From contig JAVWVS010000034.1 in assembly GCA_036666555.1 (NCBI GenBank), forward strand, positions 1-19,255: DNA of 19,255 bases, written 5' to 3'. The notes under the pieces were generated by a model, which was not told where the DNA came from, did not search any database, and saw only the letters and a list, made by a program, of their open reading frames with translations. This document shows positions 19,202-19,255 of the stretch, piece by piece. Position numbers and translations under genes: made by a program. The stretch comes from UMGS1251 sp036666555. Lineage in GTDB: Bacteria; Bacillota; Clostridia; Lachnospirales; Lachnospiraceae. Each line of letters starts with the position of its first letter. The stretch's first letter is position 1.

Positions 19202-19255
19202 CGGGGTGTGGCTCAGCTTGGCTAGAGCGCCTGGTTTGGGACCAGGAGGTCGCAG
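19202..19255 (+). tRNA. tRNA-Pro (anticodon UGG), truncated by the window end
   Basis: The 5' 54 bases are present: acceptor strand CGGGGTG, a D arm with GCTC and GAGC, and anticodon arm CCTGG-TTTGGGA-CCAGG with TGG at 19237-19239. The sequence stops in the variable/T-arm region, so the 3' half lies outside. More tRNAs may follow. Confidence 0.92.

Noticed and set aside
1..19255. CRISPR array, prophage or riboswitch
   Set aside because: No regularly spaced repeats, phage genes or recognised aptamer cores were found on either strand. The leaders contain only simple hairpins.

Overview
The window looks like chromosome of a low-GC, anaerobic, spore-forming Firmicute, most likely a member of Lachnospiraceae/Clostridia. 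The grounds are AT-rich spacers, strong AGGAGG ribosome binding sites, sigma-A promoters, a murB-rapZ-whiA-HPr cluster, a type III glutamine synthetase, a clostridial-type Rpn nuclease, and sporulation-type signals (a CwlC-like amidase, a sigma-G-type promoter). The genus cannot be fixed from this sequence. Most of the window is housekeeping; the unusual content lies in small regulatory architectures and a few atypical proteins.

Layout. (1) 1-1203: a full-length Rpn/PD-(D/E)XK nuclease gene with an elaborate 5' region (two promoters, a palindrome over the second -10, a hairpin over the Shine-Dalgarno) and a well-placed internal in-frame start that could make an 84-residue C-terminal protein. 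(2) 1217-3241, minus strand: ccdA-like, resA/tlpA-like and Cof-type HAD phosphatase genes, probably one operon. (3) 3443-5550, plus: a YcxB-like membrane protein, an amidase with a SPOR domain, and a degenerate sigma-70-like protein lacking region 4. (4) 5610-6914, minus: a CNNM/CBS/CorC membrane protein, divergent from (5) 7084-10093: murB-rapZ-whiA-HPr, whose HPr has Asp at position 15 and keeps Ser46. (6) 10175-12477: lipid kinase and Na+-dependent NSS transporter. (7) 12574-16258: tRNA-Glu(CUC), class II fructose-bisphosphate aldolase, type III glutamine synthetase and a HAAS-domain membrane protein. (8) 16262-16717: a regulatory spacer and a 57-residue Asn/Lys/Ser-rich protein behind a near-consensus sigma-G promoter. 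(9) 16794-19067: RlmL-like rRNA methyltransferase, RdgB and YfcE-type phosphoesterase. (10) the window ends inside a tRNA-Pro(UGG) gene preceded by a fully consensus sigma-A promoter.

How the parts connect. Cell wall and sporulation are recurrent: MurB, the amidase, WhiA, the thiol-disulfide pair (which in Bacillus affects spore cortex synthesis) and the candidate spore protein. Carbon and nitrogen control is a second theme (RapZ, the HPr paralogue, aldolase, glutamine synthetase). A structural theme also repeats: several genes have an RNA hairpin on or just before the ribosome binding site (rpn, amidase, lipid kinase, glutamine synthetase), with little or no room for a separate promoter after the hairpin. 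No CRISPR array, IS element, prophage or known riboswitch was recognised. The best candidates for something new are the rpn internal gene with its layered control, the region-4-less sigma-like protein, the hairpin-gated amidase, and the sigma-G-driven small protein.
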